NCBI RefSeq assembly: GCF_000463115.2 | Contig: NZ_AWFX01000024.1 | Location: 186,001-250,000 of the forward strand | Origin: Franconibacter helveticus LMG 23732 | Lineage (GTDB): Bacteria; Pseudomonadota; Gammaproteobacteria; Enterobacterales; Enterobacteriaceae | DNA: 64,000 bases | Direction of reading: 5' to 3' | Part shown: positions 48,212-61,269 of the stretch, in pieces | How the letters are laid out: each line of letters opens with the position of its first letter | Position numbering within the stretch: the stretch's first letter is position 1 | Program-made: the position numbers and the translations under genes | Notes under the pieces: generated by a model | What the model was told of the DNA's origin: nothing | Database searches by the model: none | Seen by the model: only the letters and a program-made list of their open reading frames with translations

Positions 48212-49354
48212 ATGAAAATTGTAATCGCACCGGACTCATGGAAAGAGAGCCTGACGGCGCTGGAAGTGGCAAACCACATCGCGCAGGGGTTCAGAGAAAT
48301 TTTTCCAGAGGCGGAGTATCAGCTTATTCCCCTTGCCGATGGCGGCGAAGGCACCGTAGAAGCGATGGTGGCCGCCACGGGCGGACGTAAAGTCACGGTG
48401 CCGGTTATCGGTCCGCTTGGCGAGGAGATCGACGCTTTTTTCGGGCTCGACAGCACAGGGCGGCGCGCTTTTATCGAAATGGCCGCCGCAAGCGGTATTG
48501 AAATCGTCCCTCCGGCGCAGCGCAACCCGCTTATCACTACTTCGTGGGGCACCGGCGAACTGATCCGCCACGCGCTGGACGCCGGCGCCCGGCACCTTAT
48601 TATCGGCATCGGCGGCAGCGCCACCAACGACGGCGGCGCAGGTATGGCGCAGGCGCTGGGCGCAAAGCTGCTGGATAAAGACGGCAAACCGCTCGGCCAG
48701 GGCGGCGGCGCGCTACAGCGCCTGGCGCGCATTGACCTGAGCGGGCTTGATAAGCGGCTGGCCACCTGCCGTATCGATGTCGCCTGCGATGTCAACAACC
48801 CGCTGACGGGGGAGCTGGGCGCATCGGCCATCTTCGGGCCGCAAAAAGGCGCCACGCCTGACATGGTTAAACAGCTTGATGAGAATCTCGCGCATTACGC
48901 TGAGGTGATTAAACGCGACGTGCAGCGTGAGGTGCTGACGCTGCCAGGGGGCGGCGCGGCAGGCGGCATGGGCGCGGCGCTGTTCGCGTTTTGCGGCGCG
49001 CAACTGCGGCCAGGCATAGAGATTGTGACCGAAGCGCTTGGTTTTGAAGAGGCAGTGCGCGGGGCGAGCCTGGTGATAACCGGCGAAGGACGGCTCGACA
49101 GCCAGTCGGTACATGGCAAGGTGCCGGTAGGTGTGGCGCGCGTGGCGCGTCGACATAACATTCCCGTGATTGGCATAGCAGGCAGCCTGACGGCGGATGT
49201 GGGCGTGGTGCACCGGCACGGCATCAACGCTGTATTCAGCGTGCTTTATCGGCTTTGCACCTTAGAAGAGGCGCTGAGCGAGGCGGGGGATAACCTGCAA
49301 AAAGCGGCGCGGAATATCGCCGCCGCGCTGCGTGTCGGGCAGCAACTGAAGTAG
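48212..49354 (+). CDS. garK: Glycerate 2-kinase (GarK/GlxK type)
   Basis: A 380-residue type I glycerate kinase. It carries the family blocks IAPDSWKESL at the N-terminus, IGGSATNDGGAGMAQALG (glycine-rich substrate loop) and VITGEGRLDSQS near the C-terminus. It phosphorylates D-glycerate to 2-phosphoglycerate, the final step of hexarate breakdown, feeding enolase (eno, 58676). E. coli has two such kinases (GarK and GlxK), both away from gud; the symbol garK rests on the position beside the glucarate operon. AAGGAG precedes the ATG. A terminator between gudD and this gene suggests its own promoter or partial read-through. Confidence 0.88.
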   Translation: MKIVIAPDSWKESLTALEVANHIAQGFREIFPEAEYQLIPLADGGEGTVEAMVAATGGRKVTVPVIGPLGEEIDAFFGLDSTGRRAFIEMAAASGIEIVPPAQRNPLITTSWGTGELIRHALDAGARHLIIGIGGSATNDGGAGMAQALGAKLLDKDGKPLGQGGGALQRLARIDLSGLDKRLATCRIDVACDVNNPLTGELGASAIFGPQKGATPDMVKQLDENLAHYAEVIKRDVQREVLTLPGGGAAGGMGAALFAFCGAQLRPGIEIVTEALGFEEAVRGASLVITGEGRLDSQSVHGKVPVGVARVARRHNIPVIGIAGSLTADVGVVHRHGINAVFSVLYRLCTLEEALSEAGDNLQKAARNIAAALRVGQQLK

Positions 49355-49362
49355 CGCGCGAT

Positions 49363-49386
49363 AAAAAGCCCTCAGAAGAGGGCTTT
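49363..49386 (-). terminator. Terminator between garK and barA
   Basis: A 9-bp stem (AAAGCCCTC with GAGGGCTTT) on an AGAA loop has its better T run on the minus strand. It ends barA and may also stop garK. Confidence 0.85.
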
Positions 49387-49394
49387 CACAGGCG

Positions 49395-52157
49395 TTAGCC
49401 GAGAATGCGCCGCGCCTCTCGCGCCACATTATCCATTTCATCCAGCAGCTCAAGCAGTTCTGGCTCCAGCGCCTGCGGCGCGACGCCGCTGCGCATCTGC
49501 TGCTCAATCAGCAGGCAGAGGTTTTTAAGGCGCGGCACGCCACTGTAGCCGCAGCTACCGTGCAGCTTGTGGATAATCTCCAGCAGACCGGGCGGCTCTT
49601 CGCCCACCAGCTGTTCTTCTACGGTATTACGCACCTGCGGCAGGAATTCCAGCAGCATACTGAGCATATCGCGCGCCAGATCGGTTTTATTCGCCGCCTG
49701 ACGTAGCGCCAGCGACCAGTCAAGCGTCACGTCGTTTGATGCTTCTGGCGAAACGGGCGTCACGGGCGTCGAGAGCGCCGAGGTGATGAGCGGCATGCCC
49801 TGCTGGTAACGTAAAAGCAGCGCGTGCAGCTTCTCTTCTTCGATCGGTTTGGCAAGATAGTCATTCATGCCAGCGGCGAGCAGTTTCTCTTTCTGCCCCG
49901 CCAGCGCATGGGCGGTTACCGCAACCACCGGCGTTTGCTGGTGGTGAGGAAGCTGTCGGATCAGCTCACAGGCGTGAATGCCGTCCATTTCCGGCATCTG
50001 AATATCCATCAGGATAATATCGAGCTGCTGCTGCTTCGCGCAGTCTACCGCCTGCTGGCCGCTGTCGCATAAGACGACGCTCTGCACCTGATCTTCCAGC
50101 AGCGCGCCGATAAGCTTGAGGTTAGCCGGGTTGTCGTCCACCGCCATCACTTTTATCGGCAGCCTGCCGCGCGCGTCGGCCAGGCGATGAGGCGCTTGCT
50201 GCTTCTGGCAGTGCTCAATCAACAGCGGCAGCAGCCGCGCAGAGGTGACGGGCTTAAGCAAACAGGCCGTCGCGCCCTCTTTCTTCAGCACTTCGGCATC
50301 GACCTGCGCGTGGCAGGGCAGCGCCAGCAGCAGGCAGTCGGTGAGCGTCGCGGCCTTCGCGAGCATATCGTGCTCCATGGAGAGCGGCTCGCGCTGGTTT
50401 ACCGGCACGGCGAGCAGCAGCATGTCGTAATGCTCATCCGGCAGCGTGGCGAAGGTGGCGCTGTAGATAACTTTCAGCGGCGTGGCGGCCAGCAGGTCGA
50501 GGGTGCTTTGCGCCGCCGCCGCGTTCGCTTCCACATAGGCGAGGCGTTTGCCGGCCAGAGAGTCGGTGGCGTGACCATCAACGATGGCATTCGGGTTGAG
50601 ATCCAGGCTGATATGGAACCAGAAGGTCGACCCGCGGTTCGGCTGGCTGTGGAAGGAGATATCGCCGCCCATTTCATGCACCAGCTTCTGGGTAATCACC
50701 AGGCCAAGCCCGGTGCCGCCGTGGCGGCGTGAAATGCTGGCGTCGGCCTGGCGAAACGCCTGGAAAAGCCGCGACTGGTCACGTTCCGGAATACCGATGC
50801 CGGTATCGCGGATTTGCACTTCAATCTGCACCTTATTGCTGCTGATGGAGCGCTTTTCCACAAAGAGATCGATGTTACCGCTTTCGGTGAACTTAATGGC
50901 GTTGCCCACCAGATTGGTAATGACCTGCTGAAAACGCAGCGGGTCGCCGATTACGCTGTCCGGCACGTCGTTTTTGATATTCAGCGTCAGCTCAAGCCCT
51001 TTGTCGTGGGCGGAATGCGCAAGCAGCGTCACCACTTCATCAAGCGTAGTGCGCAGCGGGAAGGGAATGCTTTCCAGCAGCAGCTTGCCGGCTTCCAGCT
51101 TGGAGAAGTCCAGCACATCGTTAATGATAGAGAGCAGGTTGTTCGCCGAGCGTTCAATGGTGTTGAGATGGTCGCGCTGGGTGGGCGTCAGGCCTGTTTT
51201 CAGCGTCAGGCGCGTAAAGCCTATGACGCCGTTAAGCGGCGTTCGCAGCTCGTGCGACATGTTCGCCAAAAATTCAGACTTAATACGCGCCGCCTCCTGG
51301 GCGCGCTTTTTCGCCAGATCCAGCTCGACGTTCTGGATCTCCATCTGCTCCAGCGTTTCCCGCAGATCTGACGTCGCCTGATCGATATTGTGCTGCATCT
51401 CTTCATGGTAAGCGGCAAGCGACATCGCCATCGAGTTAATGCCGTTTTTCAGCATATCTAACTCGCCGAGCATAAAACCTTCCACGCGGCTGTCGAGCTG
51501 GCCGCGGCGGATGCGGTCGACAGTATTCACCATGTTGCGAATAGGCCCGGTGACATCGCGCATCAGCCGCCAGGCGAAGAGCAGGGCGCAGGCGATACAA
51601 ATCATTATCAGCATCACTGAAATAAACATCTCTTTGTACTGTTGCAGGCGTACAGATTTGAGATCGAGTTCCAGCGCCACGTAACCGAGCCGGTTTCCTT
51701 CTGGTTTAGCGTCGGTCACTTCTGATTCATCTGGTGAATAACTTTCGGCGATGATGGGCGTGCGCAGGATCATCTGGTCGCCCTGGCGGCTGACGCTGAC
51801 GCCGCCTGGCAAAACGGCGTTGCGCGGCATTTTTAGCCCATCGGGGACGAGATGAAAATTCGACGTTACAAACAGCCGGTTCTCCTCATCATAAATAGAA
51901 ATAGCGCGAACGATGTCGGAATGGCGGCGGTGAAGAACGCTAATAAGCTGACGGATTGACTCGCGGTTTTGCTGGCTCATGCCATATTCGCTCGCCACCG
52001 CCAGCGGTTCGATAATACTTGCGCCAGCATCCTCTAACTGGCGCTGAAGATCATGGTAGCGGTGAACCACAAAGAAAATACTCAGCAGCAAGCCAATAAG
52101 AACGGTGGGGGCCAGTATGAGGATCATCATGCGTGCCCGCAGGCTGTAGTTGGTCAT
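49395..52157 (-). CDS. barA: Hybrid sensor histidine kinase BarA
   Basis: A 920-residue tripartite sensor kinase; E. coli BarA has 918. Order: transmembrane helix (about 9-31), periplasmic sensor, second transmembrane helix (about 178-196), HAMP, HisKA with phospho-His302 ([12 protein letters not shown]), ATPase with NLVGNAIKF and GTGLGL, a pseudo-receiver-like stretch, receiver with Asp718 ([11 protein letters not shown]), and HPt with His863 ([12 protein letters not shown]). It senses short-chain carboxylates and phosphorylates UvrY, which activates csrB and csrC. csrB lies about 8 kb away. All phosphorelay residues are intact. It diverges from rlmD. Confidence 0.97.
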   Translation of the reverse strand: MTNYSLRARMMILILAPTVLIGLLLSIFFVVHRYHDLQRQLEDAGASIIEPLAVASEYGMSQQNRESIRQLISVLHRRHSDIVRAISIYDEENRLFVTSNFHLVPDGLKMPRNAVLPGGVSVSRQGDQMILRTPIIAESYSPDESEVTDAKPEGNRLGYVALELDLKSVRLQQYKEMFISVMLIMICIACALLFAWRLMRDVTGPIRNMVNTVDRIRRGQLDSRVEGFMLGELDMLKNGINSMAMSLAAYHEEMQHNIDQATSDLRETLEQMEIQNVELDLAKKRAQEAARIKSEFLANMSHELRTPLNGVIGFTRLTLKTGLTPTQRDHLNTIERSANNLLSIINDVLDFSKLEAGKLLLESIPFPLRTTLDEVVTLLAHSAHDKGLELTLNIKNDVPDSVIGDPLRFQQVITNLVGNAIKFTESGNIDLFVEKRSISSNKVQIEVQIRDTGIGIPERDQSRLFQAFRQADASISRRHGGTGLGLVITQKLVHEMGGDISFHSQPNRGSTFWFHISLDLNPNAIVDGHATDSLAGKRLAYVEANAAAAQSTLDLLAATPLKVIYSATFATLPDEHYDMLLLAVPVNQREPLSMEHDMLAKAATLTDCLLLALPCHAQVDAEVLKKEGATACLLKPVTSARLLPLLIEHCQKQQAPHRLADARGRLPIKVMAVDDNPANLKLIGALLEDQVQSVVLCDSGQQAVDCAKQQQLDIILMDIQMPEMDGIHACELIRQLPHHQQTPVVAVTAHALAGQKEKLLAAGMNDYLAKPIEEEKLHALLLRYQQGMPLITSALSTPVTPVSPEASNDVTLDWSLALRQAANKTDLARDMLSMLLEFLPQVRNTVEEQLVGEEPPGLLEIIHKLHGSCGYSGVPRLKNLCLLIEQQMRSGVAPQALEPELLELLDEMDNVAREARRILG

Positions 52158-52218
52158 GGGGTTCCGTTATGGGACAATCAGCATCAATAAATATGGTTGA
52201 TTGAGAAATATCTCGGCG

Positions 52219-53520
52219 ATGGCGCAATTCTACTCTGCAAAGCGACGCGTGACGACGCGTCAGATCATAACCGTTAAAGTAACCGATCTTGACCCCTTCG
52301 GGCAGGGGGTGGCGCGTCATGAAGGCAAAGCGCTGTTCGTGGCGGGCTTGCTGCCGGGCGAAACGGGCGAGGTTACGCTGACTGAAGAGAAGCGCCAGTT
52401 TGCGCGCGGCACGGTCAAAAAACGGCTTTCCGACAGCCCGGAGCGCGTGGCGCCGCGCTGTCCGCACTTTGGCGTATGCGGCGGCTGCCAGCAGCAGCAC
52501 GCCAGCGTCAGCCTGCAACAAGAGAGTAAATCGCGGGCGCTGGGGCGCATGATGAAGCGCGATGTCGACGAGGTGATCGCCGGGCCGGAGTGGGGCTATC
52601 GCCGCCGCGCGCGTCTGAGCCTTGCTTTTACGCCGCGCACGCAAAAACTTCAGATGGGTTTTCGCAAAGCGAACTCCAGCGAGCTGGTGGATGTTCACCA
52701 TTGCCCTATTCTGGCGCCCCGCCTTGAGGCGTTGCTCGCGCCGCTGCGCGCCTGCCTGAACGAACTGGACACTATCCGCAACCCAGGCCACGTCGAGCTG
52801 GTGCTGGCGGATAACGGGCCGCTGCTGGTGTTGCGTCATCTTGCGCCGCTTAGCGCCCGCGACCGACAAAAACTGGAACGCTTTTCGCATTCTGAAGGCG
52901 TTGCGCTGTACCTCGCCGCCCAAAGCGATACCCTTGAACAGGTGAGCGGAGAAGCGCCCTGGTACACCTCAGACGAACTACGCTTAAGCTTCAGCCCGCG
53001 TGATTTTATTCAGGTCAACGACGCGGTGAACCAGCAGATGGTGGCGCGGGCGCTGGCATGGCTGGCGGTAGAGCCAGGGGAGCGGGTGCTCGATCTCTTC
53101 TGCGGCATGGGCAATTTTACGCTGCCGCTGGCAAAGCGCGCAGACAGCGTGGTCGGCGTGGAAGGCGTAGCTGCGCTGGTGGAGAAAGGAAATTATAATG
53201 CCCGGCTTAACGCCCTGAATAATGTCGTTTTCTTTCATGAAAACCTGGAAGAGGATGTCACCCGCCAGCCCTGGGCGAAGCAGGGGTTTGAAAAAGTCCT
53301 GCTTGACCCGGCGCGGGCAGGCGCGGCGGGCGTAATGCAACACATTGTGAAATTACTGCCCAAACGCGTGGTCTATGTTTCCTGTAACCCCACCACACTT
53401 GCCCGGGACAGCGAAGCCTTGTTGGCGGCGGGTTACCAAATCAGACGGCTGGCAATGCTGGATATGTTCCCGCACACTGGTCATCTGGAATCGATGGTGC
53501 TGTTTGTTCGAGAGTCATAG
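52219..53520 (+). CDS. rlmD: 23S rRNA (uracil-1939-C5)-methyltransferase RlmD
   Basis: A 433-residue enzyme, the E. coli length, from the ATG at 52219 ([10 protein letters not shown]). A TRAM domain is followed by a [4Fe-4S] cluster site with Cys81, Cys87 and Cys90 ([10 protein letters not shown]) plus a later cysteine in HHCPIL. The SAM-binding loop is [10 protein letters not shown], and the catalytic cysteine is in [11 protein letters not shown]. It makes 5-methyluridine at position 1939 of 23S rRNA. relA follows 45 bases downstream, as in E. coli. Confidence 0.97.
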   Translation: MAQFYSAKRRVTTRQIITVKVTDLDPFGQGVARHEGKALFVAGLLPGETGEVTLTEEKRQFARGTVKKRLSDSPERVAPRCPHFGVCGGCQQQHASVSLQQESKSRALGRMMKRDVDEVIAGPEWGYRRRARLSLAFTPRTQKLQMGFRKANSSELVDVHHCPILAPRLEALLAPLRACLNELDTIRNPGHVELVLADNGPLLVLRHLAPLSARDRQKLERFSHSEGVALYLAAQSDTLEQVSGEAPWYTSDELRLSFSPRDFIQVNDAVNQQMVARALAWLAVEPGERVLDLFCGMGNFTLPLAKRADSVVGVEGVAALVEKGNYNARLNALNNVVFFHENLEEDVTRQPWAKQGFEKVLLDPARAGAAGVMQHIVKLLPKRVVYVSCNPTTLARDSEALLAAGYQIRRLAMLDMFPHTGHLESMVLFVRES

Positions 53521-53565
53521 CCGTACGCCTGCGGGCGAGACGGCCAGTCCCTTAAGGAGAGGACG

Positions 53566-55794
53566 ATGGTTGCGGTAAGAAGTGCGCATCTCAATAAAGC
53601 TGGCGAATTTGACCATGAAAAGTGGGTGGCGAGCCTTGGCATCGCCAGTCAGCAGTCGTGTGAACGCTTAACCGAAACCTGGCGATATTGCGAACAGCAG
53701 ACCAGCGGTCATCCGCAGGCGGAAGCGGTACTGTGGCGGGGCGTTGAGATGGTGGAGATCCTCTCAATGCTCAGCATGGATATCGACACCCTGCGCGCCG
53801 CGTTGCTCTTTCCATTGGTAGACAGCGGCGTGGTCAGCGAAGAGGTGTTGACGCAGAGCGTCGGCAGCGCGGTGGTCACTCTTATTCACGGCGTGCGCGA
53901 CATGGCGGCGATTCGCCAGCTTAAGGCCACGCATACCGACGCCGTCTCTTCCGATCAGGTAGATAACGTCCGCCGCATGCTGCTGGCGATGGTAGACGAC
54001 TTCCGCTGCGTGGTGATTAAGCTTGCCGAGCGCATCGCTCACCTGCGCGAGGTAAAAGACGCGCCGGAAGATGAGCGCGTGCTGGCGGCGAAAGAATGTA
54101 CCAATATCTATGCGCCGCTCGCCAACCGCCTCGGCATTGGTCAGCTTAAATGGGAGCTGGAAGATTACTGCTTCCGTTATTTGCATCCGGCGGAGTACAA
54201 GCGCATTGCGAAGCTGCTGCACGAGCGGCGTATCGATCGCGAACATTATATTGACGAGTTTGTCGCGCATCTGCGCAAGGCGATGAAAGAAGAGGGCGTA
54301 AAGGCGGAAGTTTACGGCCGTCCGAAGCACATCTACAGTATCTGGCGCAAAATGCAGAAAAAGCATCTCGCTTTTGACGAGCTGTTTGACGTGCGCGCCG
54401 TGCGCATTGTCGCCGAGCGTTTGCAGGATTGCTATGCCGCGCTGGGGATTGTGCATACTCACTATCGTCATTTGCCTGATGAATTCGATGATTACGTCGC
54501 TAACCCGAAACCGAACGGCTATCAGTCTATTCATACGGTGGTGTTAGGCCCGAGCGGCAAGACGGTCGAAATCCAGATCCGTACCAAACAGATGCACGAA
54601 GACGCCGAGCTTGGCGTGGCGGCGCACTGGAAATATAAAGAGGGCGCCACCAGCGGCGCGCGCACCGGCCATGAAGACCGCATCGCATGGCTGCGTAAGC
54701 TTATCGCCTGGCAGGAAGAGATGGCCGACTCCGGCGAAATGCTCGACGAGTTGCGCAGCCAGGTCTTCGACGATCGGGTTTACGTTTTTACGCCGAAAGG
54801 CGATGTGGTAGATCTGCCGGCAGGTTCCACCCCCCTCGACTTTGCTTATCACATTCACAGCGATGTGGGGCACCGCTGCATCGGCGCCAAGATAGGCGGG
54901 CGCATTGTGCCGTTTACCTATCAGTTGCAGATGGGCGACCAGATTGAAATTATCACCCAGAAGCAGCCGAACCCGAGCCGCGACTGGCTGAACCCAAACC
55001 TGGGCTACGTCACCACCAGCCGCGGGCGCTCAAAAATTCACGCCTGGTTTCGCAAGCAGGACCGCGATAAAAACATTCTCGCCGGACGGCAGATCCTCGA
55101 TGACGAGCTGGCGCACCTCGGCATCAGCCTGAAAGAAGCGGAAAAGCATCTGCTGCCGCGTTACAACTTCAACGAAATCGACGAACTGCTGGCGGCGATT
55201 GGCGGCGGCGATATTCGCCTCAACCAGATGGTGAATTTCTTGCAGGCGCAGTTCAACAAGCCGAGCGCGGAAGAACAGGATGCGGCGGCGCTGCGTCAGC
55301 TCACGCAGAAAAGCTACTCGCCGCAGGGGCGCAGTAAAGATAATGGCCGCGTAGTGGTGGAAGGGGTCGGCAACCTGATGCACCACATTGCGCGCTGCTG
55401 CCAGCCTATTCCCGGCGACGATATTGTCGGCTTTATCACGCAGGGGCGCGGCATCTCCATTCACCGCGCCGACTGCGACCAGCTTGCAGAGTTGCAGTCG
55501 CACGCGCCGGAGCGCATCGTCGACGCCGTCTGGGGCGAAAGCTACTCGGCGGGCTATTCGCTGGTGGTGCGCGTTACCGCTAACGACCGCAGCGGCTTGC
55601 TGCGCGACATCACCACGATTCTCGCCAACGAAAAGGTGAATGTGCTCGGGGTCACCAGCCGCAGCGATACGCGCCAGCAGCTCGCCACGATTGATATGGA
55701 TATCGAAATTTATAACCTACAGGTGCTGGGCCGCGTGCTCGGCAAACTCAATCAGGTGCCGGATGTCATTGACGCCCGCCGCCTGCACGGTTAA
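53566..55794 (+). CDS. relA: (p)ppGpp synthetase RelA
   Basis: A 742-residue stringent-response synthetase; E. coli RelA has 744. Order: inactive HD hydrolase-like domain (about 1-200), synthetase domain (GRPKHIYSIWRKM, DEFDDYVANPKPNGYQSIHT, EIQIRTKQMHEDAELGVAAHWKYK), TGS domain (FTPKGDVVDLPAGSTPLDFAYHIH), zinc-finger region with ARCCQPIPGD, and a C-terminal ACT domain. On ribosomes carrying uncharged tRNA it makes (p)ppGpp from ATP and GDP or GTP. AGGAGAGG precedes the ATG. In E. coli the toxin-antitoxin pair mazEF follows; here it is absent. Confidence 0.98.
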   Translation: MVAVRSAHLNKAGEFDHEKWVASLGIASQQSCERLTETWRYCEQQTSGHPQAEAVLWRGVEMVEILSMLSMDIDTLRAALLFPLVDSGVVSEEVLTQSVGSAVVTLIHGVRDMAAIRQLKATHTDAVSSDQVDNVRRMLLAMVDDFRCVVIKLAERIAHLREVKDAPEDERVLAAKECTNIYAPLANRLGIGQLKWELEDYCFRYLHPAEYKRIAKLLHERRIDREHYIDEFVAHLRKAMKEEGVKAEVYGRPKHIYSIWRKMQKKHLAFDELFDVRAVRIVAERLQDCYAALGIVHTHYRHLPDEFDDYVANPKPNGYQSIHTVVLGPSGKTVEIQIRTKQMHEDAELGVAAHWKYKEGATSGARTGHEDRIAWLRKLIAWQEEMADSGEMLDELRSQVFDDRVYVFTPKGDVVDLPAGSTPLDFAYHIHSDVGHRCIGAKIGGRIVPFTYQLQMGDQIEIITQKQPNPSRDWLNPNLGYVTTSRGRSKIHAWFRKQDRDKNILAGRQILDDELAHLGISLKEAEKHLLPRYNFNEIDELLAAIGGGDIRLNQMVNFLQAQFNKPSAEEQDAAALRQLTQKSYSPQGRSKDNGRVVVEGVGNLMHHIARCCQPIPGDDIVGFITQGRGISIHRADCDQLAELQSHAPERIVDAVWGESYSAGYSLVVRVTANDRSGLLRDITTILANEKVNVLGVTSRSDTRQQLATIDMDIEIYNLQVLGRVLGKLNQVPDVIDARRLHG

Positions 55795-55804
55795 CGACAA
55801 TCAT

Positions 55805-55836
55805 CAGGGGCGCCGCAAGCCGCCCCTGCGTTTTTT
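55805..55836 (+). terminator. Terminator of relA
   Basis: An 8-bp stem (CAGGGGCG with CGCCCCTG) is followed by CG and six T residues, 11 bases after the relA stop. Confidence 0.88.
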
Positions 55837-55937
55837 AAGCCGTCGCATCCCTTGACATCGACCGCCGCAAAGCCGACCTTACTTCTCTTTTCTCCTCCTC
55901 AGGAGAGGCGCCACCCCTGAATTTGCAAGGACTTATC

Positions 55938-56729
55938 ATGAATCAGATCGACCGCCTGCTTGGCATTATGCAGCGCCTGCGCGACCCGCAAAACGGCTGC
56001 CCGTGGGATAAAGAACAGACCTTCGCCACCATCGCCCCTTATACGCTGGAAGAAACCTATGAAGTGCTGGACGCCATTCAGCGCGAAGACTTTGACGACC
56101 TGCGCGGCGAGCTGGGGGATCTGCTTTTTCAGGTGGTGTTTTACGCCCAGATGGCGCAGGAGCAAGGGCGATTCAATTTTAACGATATCTGCGCCGCCAT
56201 TAGCGATAAGCTGGAACGCCGCCATCCACATATTTTCGGCGAAGCGAATTTCGGCGACAGCGAAGCCGTGCTGGCTAACTGGGAAAAGACCAAAAGCGCG
56301 GAGCGCGCCGAAAAAGCGCAACATTCAGCGCTGGACGATATTCCGGAAAGCCTGCCCGCACTGATGCGCGCGCATAAAATTCAGAAGCGCTGCTCGGCGG
56401 TGGGTTTTGACTGGACCTCGCTTGGCCCGGTGGTTGAAAAGGTGCATGAAGAAATTGACGAAGTGATGCATGAAGCGCAGCAGGCCGTCGTGGATGAGGC
56501 GAAGCTTGAAGAGGAGATTGGCGATTTACTGTTTGCGACGGTTAACCTTTCCCGCCATCTCGGCAGCAAAGCGGAAATCGCGCTGCAAAAAGCGAACCGT
56601 AAATTTGAACGCCGCTTCCGTGAAGTGGAGGCGATTCTTGCTGCGCAAGGGTTAAGGCCTGAGCAGGCGACGCTTGAACAGATGGAAGCGGCGTGGCAGG
56701 AAGTAAAACGCCAGGAAACTGATCGCTAA
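55938..56729 (+). CDS. mazG: Nucleoside triphosphate pyrophosphohydrolase MazG
   Basis: A 263-residue protein, the E. coli length, from the ATG at 55938 (MNQIDRLLGIMQRL), with AAGGA upstream; an ATG at 55923 would add five residues. It contains two tandem MazG folds, each with an EEXXE...EXGD-type metal motif: EETYEVLDAI...GELGDLLFQVVF and EEIDEV...EEEIGDLLFATVNL. It hydrolyses nucleoside triphosphates to monophosphates and pyrophosphate, and in E. coli limits (p)ppGpp build-up. Despite its name, its usual neighbours mazE and mazF are missing. Confidence 0.96.
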   Translation: MNQIDRLLGIMQRLRDPQNGCPWDKEQTFATIAPYTLEETYEVLDAIQREDFDDLRGELGDLLFQVVFYAQMAQEQGRFNFNDICAAISDKLERRHPHIFGEANFGDSEAVLANWEKTKSAERAEKAQHSALDDIPESLPALMRAHKIQKRCSAVGFDWTSLGPVVEKVHEEIDEVMHEAQQAVVDEAKLEEEIGDLLFATVNLSRHLGSKAEIALQKANRKFERRFREVEAILAAQGLRPEQATLEQMEAAWQEVKRQETDR

Positions 56730-56744
56730 GGCTTTTTTGCGCTA

Positions 56745-56794
56745 AAGCGCTTGTTGTGGAAAATCTTAATTAACAAGCGCTTGATTTACGTCAA
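56745..56794. promoter_or_regulatory. Inverted repeat and FNR-like box between mazG and pyrG
   Basis: A perfect 11-bp inverted repeat (AAGCGCTTGTT at 56745-56755 and AACAAGCGCTT at 56772-56782) has a 16-base loop. Directly at its right arm lies TTGATTTACGTCAA (56781-56794), matching the FNR consensus TTGAT-N4-ATCAA at 9 of 10 positions. The stem could also be the end of the mazG transcript, but the tail is not U-rich. Confidence 0.4.
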
Positions 56795-56872
56795 AAACAT
56801 TTCATGCAAAGCGGCTATTTTCTCACGGCTTGAGATTGGCAAGACCTGGCGCTGAACGCACAGAATGAAAGT

Positions 56873-56901
56873 TTGTGAGCCCTGTCGTGTTCGGGTATAC
56901 T
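56873..56901 (+). promoter_or_regulatory. Probable pyrG promoter
   Basis: TTGTGA (56873-56878) and TATACT (56896-56901) are separated by exactly 17 bp, about 55 bases before the pyrG ATG. A sigma-70 promoter is likely. Confidence 0.7.
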
Positions 56902-56940
56902 GCTTTCCCGTCCTGGTTATTCCATCGTCTTTAAACCTAA

Positions 56941-58593
<1,653 letters not shown>

Positions 58594-58603
58594 GCAGAGT
58601 TAG

Positions 58604-59974
<1,371 letters not shown>

Positions 59975-59996
59975 TCCTCTCCTGTAAAGTAATTAA

Positions 59997-60019
59997 AACC
60001 CGCTCCGGCGGGTTTTTTT
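59997..60019 (+). terminator. Terminator of pyrG-eno
   Basis: A 7-bp stem (AACCCGC with GCGGGTT) on a TCCG loop is followed by seven T residues, 22 bases after the eno stop. Confidence 0.9.
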
Positions 60020-60133
60020 ATGCCTCTTTTTTGCGCTCACACCGCCTTCTTCCATACTTAACGGCAGATCGTTATGCGTCACCCTAAAGAAGTAGAAAAT
60101 CACAAAATCACGATTTTTTTATGAGGAGAGACC

Positions 60134-61156
60134 ATGAAAGCCGCCGTCGTCAGTAAAGATCATTCTGTTGAAATTATCGATAAAACCATGCGCCCGCTGG
60201 AGCATGGCGAAGCCTTGCTCGCTATGGAATGCTGCGGAGTTTGTCACACCGACCTGCACGTGAAAAATGGCGACTTCGGTGATGTTACCGGCAGAACGCT
60301 GGGGCACGAAGGCATCGGCGTGGTTAAAGCCATCGGCCCGGGCGTCGCTTCGCTCAAGCCTGGCGATCGCGCAAGCGTTGCCTGGTTTTTCCAGGGGTGC
60401 GGGCACTGCGAATATTGCTCAAGCGGCAATGAAACGCTCTGTCGCAACGTTAAAAACGCCGGTTACAGCGTGGATGGCGGCATGGCGGAAGAGTGTATCG
60501 TTGTGGCGGATTACGCCGTGAAAGTGCCGGACGGACTGGATTCCGCTGCGGCCAGCAGTATCACTTGCGCCGGAGTTACCACCTACAAAGCGGTAAAAAT
60601 TTCTCATATCCGCCCCGGCCAGTGGATTGTCATTTACGGCCTTGGCGGCCTTGGCAACCTGGCGCTGCAATATGCGAAAAATGTGTTCAACGCGAAAGTC
60701 ATCGCCGTAGACGTGAACGACATGCAGCTTGAATTCGCCAAAGAGAGCGGCGCCGATCTGACCATCAACTCACGTAACGAAGATGCGGCAAAAATTATTC
60801 AGGAAAAAACCGGCGGCGCGCATGCGGCAGTGGTGACGGCGGTGGCGAAAGCGGCGTTTAACTCGGCGGTGGATGCGGTTCGCGCTGGCGCGCGCGTGGT
60901 GGCGGTCGGATTGCCGCCGGAATCCATGAGTCTTAACATTCCACGCCTGGTGCTGGACGGCATTGAAGTGGTCGGCTCGCTGGTCGGCACGCGACAGGAT
61001 CTGGCGGAAGCCTTCCAGTTTGCCGCTGAAGGCAAAGTGGTGCCAAACGTCACCCTGCGCCCGCTGGAAGATATCAATACCATCTTCCACGAAATGGAGG
61101 AGGGCAAAATCAAAGGCCGTATGGTTATTGATTTTAAACGAAAAGCCGCGCAGTAA
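60134..61156 (+). CDS. adhP: Zinc-dependent alcohol dehydrogenase, AdhP type
   Basis: A 340-residue medium-chain dehydrogenase, very close to E. coli AdhP (336 residues). Catalytic zinc ligands are Cys37 and the His58-Glu59 pair (GHEG); the structural zinc site has Cys89, Cys92, Cys95 and Cys103 ([15 protein letters not shown]). The NAD-binding loop is GLGGLGNLA. It oxidises ethanol and other primary alcohols with NAD, or works in reverse. AGGAGAG precedes the ATG. In E. coli adhP lies elsewhere; here it sits between eno and queE. No regulator is next to it. A tandem 8-base repeat lies upstream at 60096-60111. Confidence 0.93.
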   Translation: MKAAVVSKDHSVEIIDKTMRPLEHGEALLAMECCGVCHTDLHVKNGDFGDVTGRTLGHEGIGVVKAIGPGVASLKPGDRASVAWFFQGCGHCEYCSSGNETLCRNVKNAGYSVDGGMAEECIVVADYAVKVPDGLDSAAASSITCAGVTTYKAVKISHIRPGQWIVIYGLGGLGNLALQYAKNVFNAKVIAVDVNDMQLEFAKESGADLTINSRNEDAAKIIQEKTGGAHAAVVTAVAKAAFNSAVDAVRAGARVVAVGLPPESMSLNIPRLVLDGIEVVGSLVGTRQDLAEAFQFAAEGKVVPNVTLRPLEDINTIFHEMEEGKIKGRMVIDFKRKAAQ

Positions 61157-61269
61157 CTCTCGCTGGAAAACCGCCGCGGCGCCTGTGCCATCCATGCAGG
61201 CGCCGCAGGACATGACCCCGAACGTAACTTCTGCAATAATTACGGTTTACATCATTTGCAGAGAGTATC

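Noticed and set aside
52201-52218. Start of RlmD at ATG 52201
   Set aside because: Six additional residues are absent from E. coli RlmD; ATG 52219 gives the exact family length.
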